Source: Desarmillaria ectypa (Eukaryota; Basidiomycota; Agaricomycetes; Agaricales; Physalacriaceae). From it: a DNA stretch of 64,000 nucleotides. Of this stretch, positions 1 to 12,033 are shown piece by piece. The notes beneath the pieces were generated by a model. The model saw only the letters and a program-made list of their open reading frames with translations, did no database searches and was not told the origin of the DNA. Both the position numbers and the translations under genes were made by a program. The DNA lies in contig JAUDYN010000002.1 in NCBI GenBank assembly GCA_030407005.1, positions 620,001-684,000 of the forward strand, written 5' to 3'. The first letter of the stretch is position 1, and each line of letters begins with the position of its first letter.

Positions 1-319
1 TGGTAGATAATCGATTTCAATCACGGTTTTCTGTTGTACTCCAGTTTTTCTATCTTATCTTAGGACCTTTTGGTCGAGCCGGTTGACTATTTGTATGATT
101 CCAATATAGCATCATTTTTGAAATATTGAATGAGTAACTTTACAACCTTCGGTGAATTAGAGTATATAACTTGGCTTCATCATTTGCAGTTGATTTTCAG
201 AGCGGGGACAAAGTAATCAAAATCAAATATCGATTAACATCCGAAGCCGACAGCTTCGGCCTATAATCTGATGCAGATACACTGTGCCCCTTCTCTTCTC
301 TCAGACTCTCACCAACATT
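1..319. other. Left edge: no gene; upstream region of the small protein
   Basis: No coding frame of note. It holds a TATA-like tract around 163-170, about 150 bp before the first ATG of the next gene, and a perfect 7-bp inverted repeat with a 5-base loop (CCGAAGC-N5-GCTTCGG) near 241-259. Confidence 0.4.
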
Positions 320-589
320 ATGGATTATGACAAGTACGCATACTTGGCAGTCACCCTCAGTCCTGCCTCATATTTTACCCAGTACCCATCGGCTCTGACC
401 AATATACACCCATTGCTTAATTATGTCGGTCCAGTAGGAGCGCTACGCGATGTGCAGATCTTGTGTGTGCTAAAAAAGGGATGGGAACAGCAGGGCGGAT
501 CGGTGATGGAGTCGTTGAGAGCCACTCAGGGTGTCGATAGAGTTGACGTTCAATCGGTGAGGCAGAGATCCAAAAGGAGCGAATCCTGA
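320..589 (+). CDS. Small conserved fungal protein (90 aa), paralogue of the protein at 15942-16217
   Basis: Function unknown. The frame is open and uninterrupted. The ATG at 320 gives MDYDKYAYLAV..., which lines up with the start of a second copy at 15942-16217; the same frame can be read from a non-ATG codon at 284, which I did not use. Shared features are a beta-like YL(A/T)(V/I)TL start, a VGxVG(A/S)L core, DVQ(I/L)L, and a near-identical tail RVDVQS(V/L)RQRSKR. There is no signal peptide or membrane segment. The clear similarity between two dispersed copies is the main evidence that both are real genes. It runs convergently to the MFS gene with about 80 bp between the stops. From memory, similar 90-100 aa proteins are common in basidiomycetes, but I know of no assigned role. 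Confidence 0.7.
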   Translation: MDYDKYAYLAVTLSPASYFTQYPSALTNIHPLLNYVGPVGALRDVQILCVLKKGWEQQGGSVMESLRATQGVDRVDVQSVRQRSKRSES

Positions 590-669
590 GTTTTTCAGGG
601 GCCCCCCACACTGGGATTAGTGTGAATCTACCCTATTTCTATGGGTAACTCGAGGCTCATATCATTTCT

Positions 670-2563
670 CTAGTGTCTCTCTTCGGTTTCCTTCTCATCA
701 GTTGCATGCGATCTACTATCAGTTCCCATCTCGATGTCTTGTTTATCATCTTCTCGCCTTTCTTCTGTTTGTTTCGTGACATTCTTCTTGGCCTCCCAGC
801 CTCCTTGATACCCAAACCACGTCTTGTTTTCGCAGTGTGGTCCGCGCAGCAGGAGTATAAAAAGCATCCATCCACAGAATGCCACCGAAAGAGCACCACC
901 CGCACGCCACCGGTACTGCACAAACACTTTTGTACCTACGGACGAGCCTATCACTTGGCCGATGAATAACTAGTAGCGTATGTAAGGGTATGTACTTTCT
1001 GAGATGGAAAAGGTACGTACAGAAAGGATATACACAGCATTGAGGCGTGCACGAGCCTCTGGATTAATACTATGTCGACATGGCTTGGTAAGTCAACTGT
1101 AAACGATGATCGCTCGCTGAGCACGAACCTGAAAATCCGCGTTGCGAGAGAAACTTCCAGCATTTGCCGAAAGGTATCGATCCCCATCGTAGTAATGATG
1201 ACAGCAACGATGGAAATACCACCAGCGCCCGTTTGTATGATTTGAGAGCACAACAACATGGAAATGGCAATCAAAGACGCGTACCAAGGGACCAAATGAT
1301 CGATAGCCCTTCCCAGTATCGGTCCCATAGCCACTGCAAACATCCCTATAAGCCCGAACAACCCTATCACCAAACTGAATGACAGGTTGAGCGACTGTTT
1401 ACAATCGAAGAATAGAACTCACGTGGAGTAATTGTAAGGATCCCCACCGAGTAGGAAAGTAAGCGTAACCCAGAAATTTGTGAACGATGCACTCGATCCG
1501 ATGCTAATAAGACAGGCTTGGATAAGGAGCGGTTCCGTTACAGCAAATTTGGCCATCGTCTGAAGGATATGCCAGTATGTCAGATGCGCGTTCTTCGCAG
1601 GATAGTCCGGCACGACGAAGTAAGTTCCGAGAACGAGGAAGTACTGAACACCTACGGCGAGGTAGTAGACGACCCGCCATGAGGTGAACTCTCCTATGAC
1701 CCCTGAGAGAACCCGCGCAATAAGGATACCGAAGAGCAGTCCGGCCAGGACAATGGATAAAGCTGAGGCTCGACGTTGTGGTAGAGCGAGATCAACTGCA
1801 AGGGGCATTAAGACTGGGGGAACAACTGTCACGGTACCGACGAGGAAGGATAGCGCCTCAAAAGTGGCAAGGTTGGATGTCACTGATAGACCGATAGTAA
1901 GAGACGCGGAGATGGCCACAAGAATTAAGACGAGTTGTCGACGGCGGACCAGATCTCCAAGAGGTGTGATTAAGACCAGTCCAGTGGCATATCTATTCGC
2001 GGCCATAAGCTCCGGACCTGTGTTTATGTGGGGAAAATTGAAGTCACCCTGCCTGTAAGAGCGTTGGTATCCTATTGTATTTACAAAATTCATGTCCGGA
2101 GATAAAAACACAAAACGTACGGCTCACCTGGATACTTCCTCGTAGGTAACATTAAAATCTTTCGACAATTCGACTGCGTGTAACTGTTGGCGAAACCCTT
2201 TTCGCTAGAAATGAGACTTACTGAGCAATGGTTGACAGTAATACAGATTGGCAACAGCTAGTAATAGTATGTCCGTGAGTCATGACAAAAAGTTGAAACA
2301 TTGGCAGTTCCAGTTCTGAAAGCGGACATACTGAAGGTGCTTATAACTCCAAACGCGATGTTCATAGCCAATGAGAAATGAAAGGGTTTTTCGGGGTGAT
2401 ATCTCAATCTTCGAGGAACAGGTATAAGTCCAAAATCTTTTGAGGTCTTGGCTCTGACCGTATCCTCGACCTAGTACATTATCGGCTTGGTAGTCAATCT
2501 ACACAGCCGAGGAGCTTAAGCACGTACACTACCCCAAGTTTCTTGTTCCTTTATTGTCGCCAT
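670..2563 (-). CDS. Major facilitator superfamily transporter
   Basis: A plasma-membrane-type MFS carrier, probably a proton-coupled antiporter of the drug-resistance type; substrate unknown. I join nine exons: a short N-terminus from the ATG at 2563, then NLYYCQPLL, KDFNVTYEEVSR, IPTLLQAG, the long central exon (about 2015-1420) with the MFS loop motif GDLVRRR between helices 2 and 3, then the second half with GLFGLIGMF, NPEARARLNAVYIL and GSSVGTKVF. The protein ends in a charged tail rich in K, E and R after WFGYQGGWE. Joins at about 1419/1376 and around 1075-960 keep the frame and restore conserved family text, so the gene appears intact. It is divergent from the TMEM242-like gene. Confidence is high for the family, moderate for the first exon. 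Confidence 0.88.
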
Positions 2564-3026
2564 CTATGTTCTGTGTGAACCCTTGTGGTGGGAAACTGCA
2601 AGAGAGTGTCTCATGATGCAACGATATCGGTCCGGGACTGATAGTTCTTCCGACATTACCCGTCGTAATCCGCGCACAAGTAATTGGCGCCGATATGCCA
2701 TAATAATTTACACTGAGTACACAAGAGAGAATTAACGGGATTTCAAGGCAAAAGGAGGGGAAACATACATTAGCCACGATGGTGTCTGATAAAACAGGTA
2801 ATACTCTTGCCATTCTTGTGTACGAGGCCAAGCGATGCCAAACATGCCTGAAGACTCCTCCAAGAACTCTCCTCCGCCAAAATCAGAAAAATGGATTTCC
2901 ATTTCTCTTGTACGTGTCAGTTTCTTTTCTCTTCTCCCTTTGTGAATAGTTAACTTCGGGAAATAGGTTACGGGAACAGCGCTCACTCTTGCCATTCCAT
3001 GGACATTGTTATCCCTACGAAAAAGA
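2564..3026. promoter_or_regulatory. Divergent intergenic region, MFS gene and TMEM242-like gene
   Basis: 463 bp between two opposite start codons. No convincing gene; the minus-strand frames here look like chance. It probably holds both promoters. Confidence 0.4.
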
Positions 3027-3647
3027 ATGCGTTCTAGTGCTCTGGCAAAGGCTCCCCCGCGTCGAGCAGGAACTGCCGCGTTCAAGATACAACCAATAAC
3101 CGAAGTGAAGCCTGTGGTTCCTTCTGCGTTAGAAGAAACGAAATCGTGGCGGCGTCTTTTTCCTACAGAAAAAGACGTATCGGTCAGACCACATACATCG
3201 GCCGATGGTGCTCGACGGGCACTGTACACCGTAGGAGCTTTCGGAATGTCCACCGTTCTTGTTGGTATTGGCGCACTGGTGACTGTGTGGGGTGCTCAGT
3301 TCCTACTCGGCGTTGAAACGGTACGAATGGTCCTTCGCCAGCAACGTTCGCTTCCAGCTAATGCGTATCAGGTGGATGAGTTCTCTGCAAAGATGCGAAC
3401 TTTTGTAGCTACAAAACTGGTGCCACTTTCATCCCGTATCCACAGTTTCCATAAACCCGAACTCGATGACGGCGTGCCTCCGGACCCGCAATGGAAATGG
3501 GACGAAGCTGAGAAACGTTTGGAGGGGATCTTTGAAAAGCACGGAGGTTTTGCTTGGGCTGAGGCTGCTCTTCAGGAAGCTGAGATGGAAGCTAAGCTCG
3601 AAAGAGAAAAACGGAGGGAAATGCGAGAAAAAGCTAATCGGCGGTAG
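3027..3647 (+). CDS. TMEM242-like mitochondrial membrane protein
   Basis: Probably a mitochondrial inner-membrane protein of the TMEM242 (DUF1358) family; the animal member assists assembly of the ATP synthase c-ring. The ATG at 3027 opens a basic, Arg/Ala-rich N-terminus like a targeting sequence. A hydrophobic segment (about residues 75-98) is followed by LGVET, then the family's VDEFSAKMR. These two pieces become adjacent only if 3321-3371 (51 nt, GTACG...TCAG) is removed as an intron, which is why I infer one there although the frame stays open through it. The C-terminus is a charged helix rich in E, K and R. The human protein has two membrane spans; I see one here, so an upstream exon may be missing from this call. 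The family match is from memory. Confidence 0.6.
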   Translation: MRSSALAKAPPRRAGTAAFKIQPITEVKPVVPSALEETKSWRRLFPTEKDVSVRPHTSADGARRALYTVGAFGMSTVLVGIGALVTVWGAQFLLGVETVRMVLRQQRSLPANAYQVDEFSAKMRTFVATKLVPLSSRIHSFHKPELDDGVPPDPQWKWDEAEKRLEGIFEKHGGFAWAEAALQEAEMEAKLEREKRREMREKANRR

Positions 3648-3851
3648 GGATTATAAGAGACGCCGTTCATACTCTAAGTCTGGTGCACACAACCTAATCC
3701 CCACAATGCGAATCCGCCTACTAGTAGAGCACTGTTACTGTTATTTCACGGTGGAAAGTAAACCGAGAGTCTGGTATATACAAGTAGTAGCTTGAAAACG
3801 TCCATTCCAAATGTCCCAGTTGAAATTAGTGGATGACTGTATTGTAGTTCC
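3648..3851. other. Convergent 3' ends
   Basis: About 200 bp between two converging stops; nothing else seen apart from shadow frames. Confidence 0.4.
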
Positions 3852-6800
3852 TCAATGCGCCTTGCTAATTCTACGAGACAATCTTTTTTCCGCTTCAAGG
3901 CATTTTCGGCTAGCCGACTCTATTGCCTGCATCCATACTACAAAAAAAAAAAGGTCAGATGGTCGTAATTGTCATGTAGGCATGAACATACATTGGCATT
4001 CGCGAACTGAGGACGCTCGAAGTCCAACGGCCTCCCCACCTCGTGGATATGACAATGCGATCTGAAAACAAAAATCATCTAAAGAAGCTGATAAGCATGC
4101 GTCTCAATTACAAGAAGCGTAATTACCATTTCCATCTTTCAGTCGCACTTCCGACAGCGAAATAGGCTACATCCCAAACTCAGATATCATCCAGAATCAT
4201 ATACCGGAAACCATTACTGACCATCCGATACAAGTTTTTTGCCGTCGCGTCGGTCAATACCAACGTATCACTACACAAAAATGCGCGCAATCTCCGGCCG
4301 CTTTTAGCTTTACAGAGGATCCCATCCTTTAGAAGTGTTCGAGGACCCATATAGCGAGTGGGGGCCGTCAAATCTAACCGACTACTCGTAATCGTCAGTG
4401 ACCAGAAGGAGGGAAGGGAAGCTGATCACCCTTGGCCAATCCACAAGTGCTGAGAAATCTCCCTAAGTGTCTCACGGCTCTCCTGCTCACGAATGGTCTC
4501 GTTGATGTGAGCTAGGATCCTTTCTGCGGCCCTCAATGATTCAATGATTGCTCCATGTTCGTCTCCGCCAGGTTCGGTATAATGAAGGATCTACACGGTG
4601 ATAAGTTGATGCACCTCATAGGCAAAAGGAATATGCCGCTGACTTGCTTAACAAGAAGCGGATACCGCGTTATTCGCTGCATGGGTATGAGCAGATAACT
4701 TGACAGGTCGAGATTGCGAGCCGCAGGATCGTCACGGAGGCGCTATGTATGCACTCAGTCTTACCATACACGATATTAATGTAAAGTCAATCCGTACCTG
4801 TAACTGAGCAGCGAGGTCGGGCCGTGAGTCGCGCAATGACTGCAACACTTTGATGGCATTCGATTGATTGACGCAGTATTCCTGAGAGTATTAGTATGAT
4901 CATCGTAGGACAATAAACATAACTCCGCCTACCATATACACGGCCATATTTGACATGTGGCTCTGCAAAATGTCACCAATTTTATCGATGTACAGTCGAC
5001 AGTCTTTCTGGCGCTCCTCCAGAGCACTCATGAATGTCTAAAAAGAAGATCAGTCTCGTCCTGGTCAGGAAGAATCAAGGACTCGAGACCGTGTTGATTA
5101 TTAAAATGTCTTCCACGTTCGCAAAAACTACTGTTACTGCTTTCATGTCCAGGAGCGATAGCATGTTCGAATAGAAGTGCTGCAAGGAGGGGTTTCAGCA
5201 AATGTTGATCTTACACTCAGGTACTTGTTCGCACCTCGACAATGAGCTGCAGATCATGTACGTATGCAGTCTCTGTCGCAATGAGTTCAAATATAGCCTT
5301 TCAAAGTGTGTCAGGCCATCGTCAGAATACGTATAAAGGCTCCACTCACCTCTTGTCGGCGTCGTTCTTTCGGTGGAATCTCTACAAGTGCAGATTTATC
5401 AACAAGACTGGCCCATGACTAAACAAAGATGCAAATCAAAAACAGACACAGGCCCAGAAGCCTAGGTATACGCACACTTCCAAAAGCCGGACTAGCAGAC
5501 CTACTGAATTCGCTTTCGGGAGAATTGAGTATCGGAGCTGATATTACCAGACGCTTCTCGGCCTCCACTGGTGTCTTACGTCCCAAAAAGTGCATGATGA
5601 TGGAATATCGACTCTCTCCTTCTTTCGGGGGCGTCTGCGAGATAGTGGAGAACGTAGGTGAGCTTGGAGGACCTGAATCCATGGAAGCTACCGACAACCT
5701 ATTAGCATTAGCGTGAGTGTACCGAAATGCTTCGTATCTATCGAACGCATCATTGAGATGCGCCGACGTCTCTGATTCGGTAGGTGGGACGGGAGGAAGG
5801 CCCTTCAGCGAAGACGTTGACGTGTTGGTAGACAAGCGTTCAGGAGCAAGAGGAGGAGGTCTACGTTTGCCAGACTTCGGTTTGTGGGGAGGTCTCGGAG
5901 GAGGTTTCACATCCTGTTTGACAATGAGACCAGCAGCTTCTAAGACCAATTGCCGTTCGTATTCACGAGCTTCGCGTTCAGCCTTGGTTTCAGGGTAGGT
6001 ATCCTCTTTGTCGCTTTCGTCGAAAGATAAGTACCCGGAACCGTCGGTCTCGGTATCAGTGTCAGTATCATCGCCACTCGTATCTGTCCCAAGATCGTCC
6101 ACAGAATCAAATTTCGGTTGGCTGGTTTTCACTTCAACTGGGCTTTGAACGGCCGCGATGTCGGAGACCGGTGCAATCAGAGTACGATCAGGATCTATAC
6201 CATTTGAATTCCATTGCGAAGCAAGTTATAATTGACGAGTACATGTAAGAAACAAAAAAAGGAGATTCAGCCTGTTTGCCAACAAGACGTAAACAGAAGA
6301 GCTGGGGGAGGGGATAAATTTACTGACCCTCAGCGACCTCTAGGTAGTCAGCGGGTGCAAGGAACACCGCGCCATCCTGTTCCACCTTCCACCACACGTC
6401 TTCACTGTCGTCGACAACGGTAATCATGTCTCCTTCAGAAAAGGATAGCTCATCAGAGCCATTGCCTGTGTACGTGTATAAAGCTTTGGCTTTGACTGAA
6501 AGAACAAGTCAGGTAGGTTTGTGGGAAATCAACGAAACGACTCACCGAACTTCGTCGACTCAACGTAGGTACGAGGGAACAGACCTGACTTCCCGGTGGT
6601 CACGATGGTGCCGAACCACCAGTCACCGTCAGTCTTTGAAGGATTAGCCTTCAGGATAACATTCTCATCGAAACCTAAAAGGACAATAAGCTTCAAATAT
6701 GTCCCATGTGCAGGAAGAACTTACTCAAATCATCTGGACCATCCGCAACGTATGCATACAGTGTTCGAACACGAAGCTCTAGAAAGGCGCAAGTCAGTAA

Positions 6801-9800
6801 GAAGAAAAGACAAACGAACAGTAAATAAAACCTTGGGACTTGTCAATATCTGCCAGCGAATCGTCTTCGACCTGGATAACGGGCACGGGAGTGGGAGGTA
6901 CTACTTCTGTCTCATCTTCTTCGCGCATCGAAGGAAGGTGTTCGGCCGGGTTTCCTGCCTCAGTCGCAAGACCAGCATACCAATCGACGGATTGTCGGTT
7001 AGACTGACTCGACAGCCCAGAATCCAAAGGAATGGATGCAGGTACAGCTGTAGGAAGAGAAGTATCGATACGAGGCGGGGACGGTGCTCGCACAGAAGCA
7101 TTGATGTGCGAAGGGGGAGCCGAATCACCGATGACCCTACCAGCAACTGGTGGTCCGCTCTTGTCCACCGTCTTCGCCGCTCGAAGTCTCCTCCCACCTT
7201 GGATGGAGCGCATGAGGGCACTAACGTCACCTGGACCCGAAGATGGAGCGGCAGGTGCGGGAGGAGGAGGGGGAGCAGCAGGTGCAGCTGGTGGTGCGGG
7301 CGGCGGCGGCGGGCCTGGAGGCGGCGGTGGAGGCGGAGACGTAACAACATCCCGATCAGGAGCTGGGGACGATGGGGACGACGCTGGGCCTGAGCTAGGC
7401 GCCGCCGATTGAGGCCTAGGAAGTAGACTGCCAAACAATTTACTAGCGATATCATTCCTCGCACTCCGAGACTTGGTAATTTCATCGTCACTGCTATCGT
7501 CGTCGCTATCCGAGTTTTCTTTAATGACGTCCCAATCATCGCCAATGGAAGAAGTGCTTGGAGGCGCGGTGTTATAAGGTGTTTTGACCGGGACAGGGCC
7601 AGGACTTCTGGGAGAGCGGACTGCAGGCGGTGGCGTCGGGACTGCCGCTGGAGGATTGACAGGGGTGGCGGGCTGACCCCATGGATTACTACCAACGCTC
7701 GTTGTCGCCGGGGGTGTGGCCACAGCTGCACCTCCTCCTTTTATAAGACGGCTGAAAGGATTAGTATCGGGCTTCTCAGCGGGAGGACTTTGCACCGCGG
7801 GAGTAGAAGGACCAGCGAACGCGATAGGCGGCGAGACAACGGGAGGTTCAGGGGGTGCAGGAGGCGGCGAGACAATGGAAGGTGCAGGAGGCGCAGGAGG
7901 CGGTGTTGCAATTACCGGTGACGGCGCTGGCTTGTTCTTGAAGGCTTGAAGTTTAGCTTGATATCTCTCTTCTTCCAGTCGAGCTTCTTCCTCCTCCTGT
8001 TCAAGTTGCCTCAGTCTCGCAGCGCGTGCTTCACGTTGCTTCTTGATAGCCTCCTCACGAGCACGGAATGCTTCCTCTTCTGGATCAACCTCGGGGACTG
8101 CAGGAGGGTGAGGGGGTACAGGTGCAGGCGGGGTAACTACAGGTGCAGGCGGACGAACCGCCGGAGCTCGTGGAGGAGGCGGGGCGGGGGCAGTACCTCT
8201 GGGTTTAGGTGCAGGCGGCGCAGCTTTAGCACGCGTCGGTGGTGGGGGAGGGGCTTTAGCAGCAGGAGGAGCGACAACAGGGGGGGCAGGAGCCGCGGAT
8301 TCCTCCTTCAATGCCTTTTCACGCTGAAGACGTTCCTTGCGCAAATTTTCTCTTTCTTCCGCCTCCTTCTCTGCAGCTCTGGCCTTCTCCTCAGCTTCCT
8401 TCTTCTCTTGTTGTAGTCGGTCTTCCACAGTGGTGTCAATCGGAGTAGGAGACGGAGTTGCAACAAGACCTAAGGCTGCTTTACGCGCTTCAATGCGCCG
8501 TTGGGCCTCAGCACGGGCGAAGGCTTGGCGCTCCTCCGGAGTCATGTTCTTCTTCGCTGGGGCAGGCGATGGTGGCGCCCTGGCAGCCGGAGGTGGACCG
8601 GTGACCGTTACAGATGGAGTAACAGGAGAAGGCGAACGAGCAGCAGCAGGAGTGCGAGGACGGTCGTACTCTCTATCTCGCCTGTCACGAGGCGAGGGTG
8701 TCCGACGCCGATAGTCATCTTCGTAATCCCGCCTATACGAGCCACGAGAGTACGGACGATCACGGTCATCATCATACCTGCGAGATGAAGAATAAGAATC
8801 ATCTTTGTCGTCGTATCGACCAAACTTCCGATTCACATCGTCCCGATCTCGCGCCCATTGTCGCTTCTCTCTCTCTTTGCGCTCGTCCCTTGCCTTGATC
8901 TTTCTCTCGACTTCCGGTACTCTTTCATGCATTAACGATAACAACTCCCTTTCCAGTCTTCTCCTTTCCTCATCCTTAGCAGTGGTCCTTGGTCCACGCG
9001 AAACGTAATCGAGATCATCTCCCACTCTCTTAACACGGTATTTCAAATCCTCCATTTCCCTGTCCAGAGCCTCATCTTCCGCCGTCCTGGCTGAATCAGC
9101 TTCGGCCGCACGATCCAGCATCTGTGCTGTGTTTGCGAGCATGTTCTTTACATCTGCAAGGTCAGCCGATGGACCAGTGTCATTTCGTGACCTAACGTTA
9201 TCACGGTTTATGTGGCGGCTACGCGACTGATAAACACCGCCTGGAGACTCGTCTGAATGTCTGTAGATAGTTGCGTCTCTACCAGAATCAAGGGCAGAAG
9301 AGCCGGTAAATGAACGGTCCTTCAGCCGCGATACAGGCGAGTCAATGCTGGCTGGAGACCGTGACCGGGTCTCGTTTTTGAGCACTCCCTTGAGGAAATC
9401 AACAGAACTGTCGAGATCACGATGGGAGGGCGGAACGAGTTCAGGAGGAAGCTGTTCAGGAATTTCATTTCCATTCAATTCTGCATCCAATAGATCAGTA
9501 ATGCGACGACGGCAATGACGACTGCGGACACACTTCGATAGATGAGACCCATTGCGACATGGAATTCTGCTTTATTCAGTTTTCCGCGGTCGTCAACGTC
9601 GGCCAAGGTCCTGAGAACATGCATAAATCTGGAATAGAGTCAGAGTAACATTCACTCACCATATTCGGGCAAGATCATCCTTTGAAAGTCCACTCTGCCC
9701 AAATACATCCAACGCCGTCTGCCCACTGATGAAGCCATCGCCATGCGTGTCCCAAGCCCGGAAGATATTGTCGTAATTCTTCTTTTCTTGCTTTGACAGT

Positions 9801-10513
9801 GCCCATGGGACCCGAGGAGCAGCGGTGCCTTTAACCTCTTGATTATGCTGTTGGAACGACTGCTGCAGAGATAAGCCTCCTGGCAGTAACTGTGATGGTA
9901 GCTGGGGGGCACCACCGGCGCTATACGGGGTAGATGGATTCATCGGCAAAAACGTAGTGGACATCATTTGCAAGCGTGGATCCATGTATCCGGTGACCTG
10001 TGGGACAAGCTGACGTGCAGCAGGGAAACCTGTCTGCTGAGGTTGAATAGCAGACAAGCCGGGACCTCCCAGTCCAGGCGATGGGCTGAGAAAGCTACGA
10101 CTTTGCTGCTGCTGTGGCTGGAGAAAGCTGCTCTGATTCTGCTGATACTGGGAAGGTATGGGCGGAACGGGTGGCGGTGGAGCTGCTCGAGGAGCTGATG
10201 AGAAATTGCTTCCTGGTCCAGGATATCCTGTCGGCTGAACTTGCATAAGACCGTTCCCAAGAAAGCCCGTCTGCTGGGGCTGCATCCCCTGGGGTCCAGA
10301 ATATCCCGTCCTCTGTGGCAGTATGCTGCCTCCTTGTTGTCCATATCCAGGCTGGAACTGAGAGGCGGGCTGCTGGAACTGCGGGTTTTGCTGGAACTGG
10401 GGCTGGCTGGGCTGCTGGAATTGCGGGTTCTGCTGGAACTGAGGGTTCGCTGGTTGGTATCCAGTCTGCATGGGATACTGGAATCCCGGCTGGCCTTGAC
10501 CCCATTGCGCCAT
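3852..10513 (-). CDS. CIN1: Intersectin/Cin1-type endocytic scaffold: EH, WH2, two SH3, RhoGEF, PH
   Basis: A multidomain adaptor linking endocytosis to actin and Rho-type GTPases; it matches the layout of Cryptococcus Cin1 and animal intersectin. From the ATG at 10513 (MAQWGQG): a Gln/Pro-rich N-terminus with NPQFQQ repeats; one EH domain (about 9810-9534), with WALSKQEKKNYDNIF, the loop DTHGDGFISG, and LADVDDRGKLNKAEFHVAMGL after an intron; LPPELVPPSHRDLD just downstream; a long charged coiled coil (about 9100-7950); a proline-rich stretch; a WH2 motif (ALMRSIQGGRRL, about 7220); SH3 domains at about 6795-6545 and 6490-6310; a DH domain (about 5400-4440) with the helix LLIPMQRITRYPLLI; and a PH domain (about 4390-3890) ending in WMQAIESASRKC and the stop at 3852. 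About 2,000 residues and more than a dozen exons. Each join was checked for frame. Fragmented gene calls here would be wrong. Confidence 0.9.
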
Positions 10514-11224
10514 TGCTGAGGAAGGGAAGATGAAGACACAAAGAACCTGCAAGCGCAGGGCGCGGCGGTGCTTGTCACATTTTGTGACGCAGTCAGTCAC
10601 CCGATTTCCAAAAACGAACTTGCCGAACAACCTCTTCCACCCACAGACCCTGGCTCACCTTCTGCGCTTCATCAACAATATTTCAACTATAGTGCAACGA
10701 ATTGCTTGAGCTATGTCAATTTTTTTTTAAAAAAAAATTACAAGTTCAGCTTCAAACTCACACCAAAAGCACTTACAGGAACCAAGTCATTTCCCATTCC
10801 TTCATTATTCGGGACCGTATTGACAGCCGGATCATCTTGAAAATGATTGACCTGGCGACTTCTTTTCTTGGGAAGGCTATGTAGCTTTCGGGGCCTGCCC
10901 GCAACAATCTGTGTGGTTTTCATTGTACATATGCTAACGTCGGGCTTTATCTGCGCGTATTTATGCTGCAACGCCATCTCTCGGCCAACATTCTACTCTC
11001 TTTGTTCTGGAGGGATACGGTTTACTCCCAGTCATTGTGGAAGTCTTTGATTTATGGGCTCTGCAACGAGAAGGACAAAGGCAAGTTTGAGTTCTTCTCG
11101 TATGCTTAGTCAGTACCTTATGAGCATTGCCTCACCCGTTCGGCTGGTGCCCAACGTCCAGCTGCGTGCACTCAAGTCTCAGACCTTACAAATCTATCTT
11201 CGCGTCGTCACATTCAGCTGCGAC
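10514..11224. other. Gap upstream of CIN1; no firm gene
   Basis: A minus-strand frame at 10738-10977 contains an AT-hook-like GRPRK and a basic stretch, and a plus-strand frame ends at 11109. Neither has a start, splice signals and conservation that I can defend together. The CIN1 promoter must lie here. A run of T then A near 10720-10738 is low complexity. Confidence 0.3.
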
Positions 11225-11990
11225 TCAAAGCTCATTGGATGTAAAGGGCTTGCTTCCGAGGTTTTCCCACACCATATCGGTCTTGTTACTGGAAGTTTGC
11301 CGGTCTTTGAATCGTGCTAGGCGAAAGATGTCACCTAAAAATTCAGTTTGGGCTTCTGGGACCACTTATCTTTGGTTCCACTTCAATTACCTCAAAAGGT
11401 GGTAAAGGCCGGTTGATGCCCGAGGTCTGCTGGTCGTATGTTGGTAATTGCAGCTCACTACCCAATACACAGGTCGCATCGTTGGAAAGACCTTGAAAAA
11501 TTTGATATTGTACCTCCATATGGCTGGCACTGTATTTAGTGCGGAACGTTCGAGATTATTCATTGAATTCCCACACAGACAGACCATAGGAACCACTATG
11601 CTTCTATTGGAGCTCATGATAACATGAATACCCGCATGACGGAAGATGAACGGCAATGAGTACTCACGATTCTAGTACCCTTAGCAGTCCCTGAGGCGCC
11701 CGGGACTCGTATGATTCCACTATAAGCACATGCAAAGCACTCTAGTTTGTGAAAGATAATTACCAAAAAATCGTATACAAAGGCTTCAAGAAACTCTGTC
11801 CCATGAGGAGTAGTAACATAAGTACTCGTATTTACCGCAATCCATATATCCTGCTTCATCTCCGAGGATCATTGCATTATTTTCATCGAGTAGTACGCGC
11901 TGAGCTCGTGATTTTGAATTGTCCTCGATCGGAACGAAGCCCGGGCGGCAAACTAAAGAGCCGGACAGCCTACTTAGGCTGGCACTCATT
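11225..11990 (-). CDS. Unrecognised multi-exon protein
   Basis: I do not recognise this. The ATG at 11990 opens MSASLSRLSGSLVCRPGFVP and runs to ILGDE. Downstream frames on the same strand look coding: IWIAVNTSTYVTTPHGTEFL, then EVQYQIFQGLSND, then RPLPPFEVIEVEPK, and a last exon with KTDMVWENLGSKPF ending at TGA 11225. Plausible introns with GTAA and GTGAG donors separate them, but I could not fix all joins. Its ATG is only 43 bp from the divergent SDR start, which is tight for two promoters, so the first exon may be wrong. The product would be about 180-200 residues. Confidence 0.38.
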
Positions 11991-12033
11991 GCGCTTATAA
12001 GGCGTAACACGTCTCTTTTCCCTTCCCATCGCC

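Noticed and set aside
6900..8820. Long open frames on both strands across the proline-rich part of CIN1
   Set aside because: They arise from GC-rich, Pro/Ala-coding repeats; only the minus frame joins to SH3, EH and RhoGEF domains.
10960..11109. Plus-strand coding-looking stretch ending FEFFSYA
   Set aside because: No start or upstream exon could be tied to it, and the neighbouring minus-strand exons look better.
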